NCBI RefSeq assembly: GCF_002104765.1
Contig: NZ_NCXM01000012.1
Span: forward strand, 107,207 to 171,206
Reading direction: 5' to 3'
From: Mycolicibacterium vulneris
GTDB lineage: Bacteria; Actinomycetota; Actinomycetes; Mycobacteriales; Mycobacteriaceae
Length of the DNA: 64,000 nt
Under the pieces are notes generated by a model. That model had not been told where the DNA came from and made no database searches. It was given only the letters and a program-made list of their open reading frames with translations. Shown one piece after another: positions 63,845 to 64,000 of the stretch (position 1 is its first letter; each line of letters begins with the position of its first letter). The position numbers and the translations under genes are program-made.

Positions 63845-64000
63845 TTAGAGTGCACAACCGAAACATTCACTGGCGTACAACACGATTCGCTGTCCGGGTG
63901 AGGCGAGTCGTTTGGTGTGATAGAGCGCCAGCGCCTTGTCCTTGTCGAAGATCGCCAGATAGTGGTGGGCGTGGCGGGCCAACCGGATGACGTCGCTCAT
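63845..64000 (-). pseudogene. Upstream part of the split REP13E12-type gene (cut by window edge)
   Basis: Reads [20 protein letters not shown] then [23 protein letters not shown], typical of 13E12 proteins just before the HNH domain, and then ends within nine codons (TAA at 63845-63847) where the expected KDRGC should follow. It is the missing N-terminal side of 63222-63545. The Met at the edge is probably internal. Confidence 0.65.

Overview
The window is chromosomal DNA of a slow-growing Mycobacterium, most like the M. avium complex. The grounds are high GC with GTG/TTG starts, proteins that closely match remembered M. tuberculosis (Mtb) sequences over their whole length (PstS1, PstS2, MtrA, CtpC, FbiA, FbiB, WbbL, DesA3, SecA1), MIRU-type elements between operon genes, and a REP13E12-type HNH gene at the right edge. 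No rRNA, tRNA, CRISPR array or complete insertion sequence was seen. All homologies come from recognition, not from a search.

Layout. 1-4.9 kb: a rearranged phosphate locus with the tail of a first PknD-type kinase, an inverted pstS1, pstS2, and a second pknD broken by one missing base. 4.9-52.1 kb: a block collinear (inverted) with the Mtb interval Rv3272 to Rv3229c. It holds a CaiB-type CoA-transferase, a methyltransferase not in the Mtb order I remember, the PacL1/CtpC metal-efflux pair, Lcp1, RmlD-WbbL-ManC for the cell-wall linker and GDP-mannose, MamA DNA methylase, FbiA/FbiB for coenzyme F420, WhiB2, the PmmA-ManA mannose genes, an amino-acid permease, the AlkB-RubA-RubB alkane hydroxylase with its TetR regulator, SahH, Tmk, MtrA-MtrB-LpqB, ComF, a long ribosome-hibernation factor, SecA1, MddA, a two-gene cation antiporter, a Tgs-type acyltransferase, PPK2, and the DesA3 desaturase with its reductase.

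52.1-60.1 kb: an accessory insertion between desA3 and rsgA, which are neighbours in Mtb. It mixes intact genes (orphan substrate-binding protein, unusual SDR, SnoaL-like protein, ferritin-like di-iron protein with its TetR regulator, DUF732 and DUF302 proteins, thiolase with an HxlR regulator) with four decayed genes (PAS-ANTAR, AraC-type, thiolase, alpha/beta hydrolase). 60.1-63.2 kb: rsgA, aroA and a SRAP-domain gene, again in the Mtb order. 63.2-64 kb: a REP13E12-type HNH gene split by about 325 bp of unrelated DNA that carries a small membrane-protein gene.

The most interesting signals are regulatory and structural. Twin three-half-site operators stand in front of the two desaturase genes. 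An exactly 41-bp palindromic repeat occurs four times. MIRU-like elements bridge fbiA/fbiB, rubB/tetR and mtrA/mtrB. A TANNNT-N6-start signature recurs, pointing to leaderless transcripts. Palindromic operators flank several local TetR and HxlR genes.
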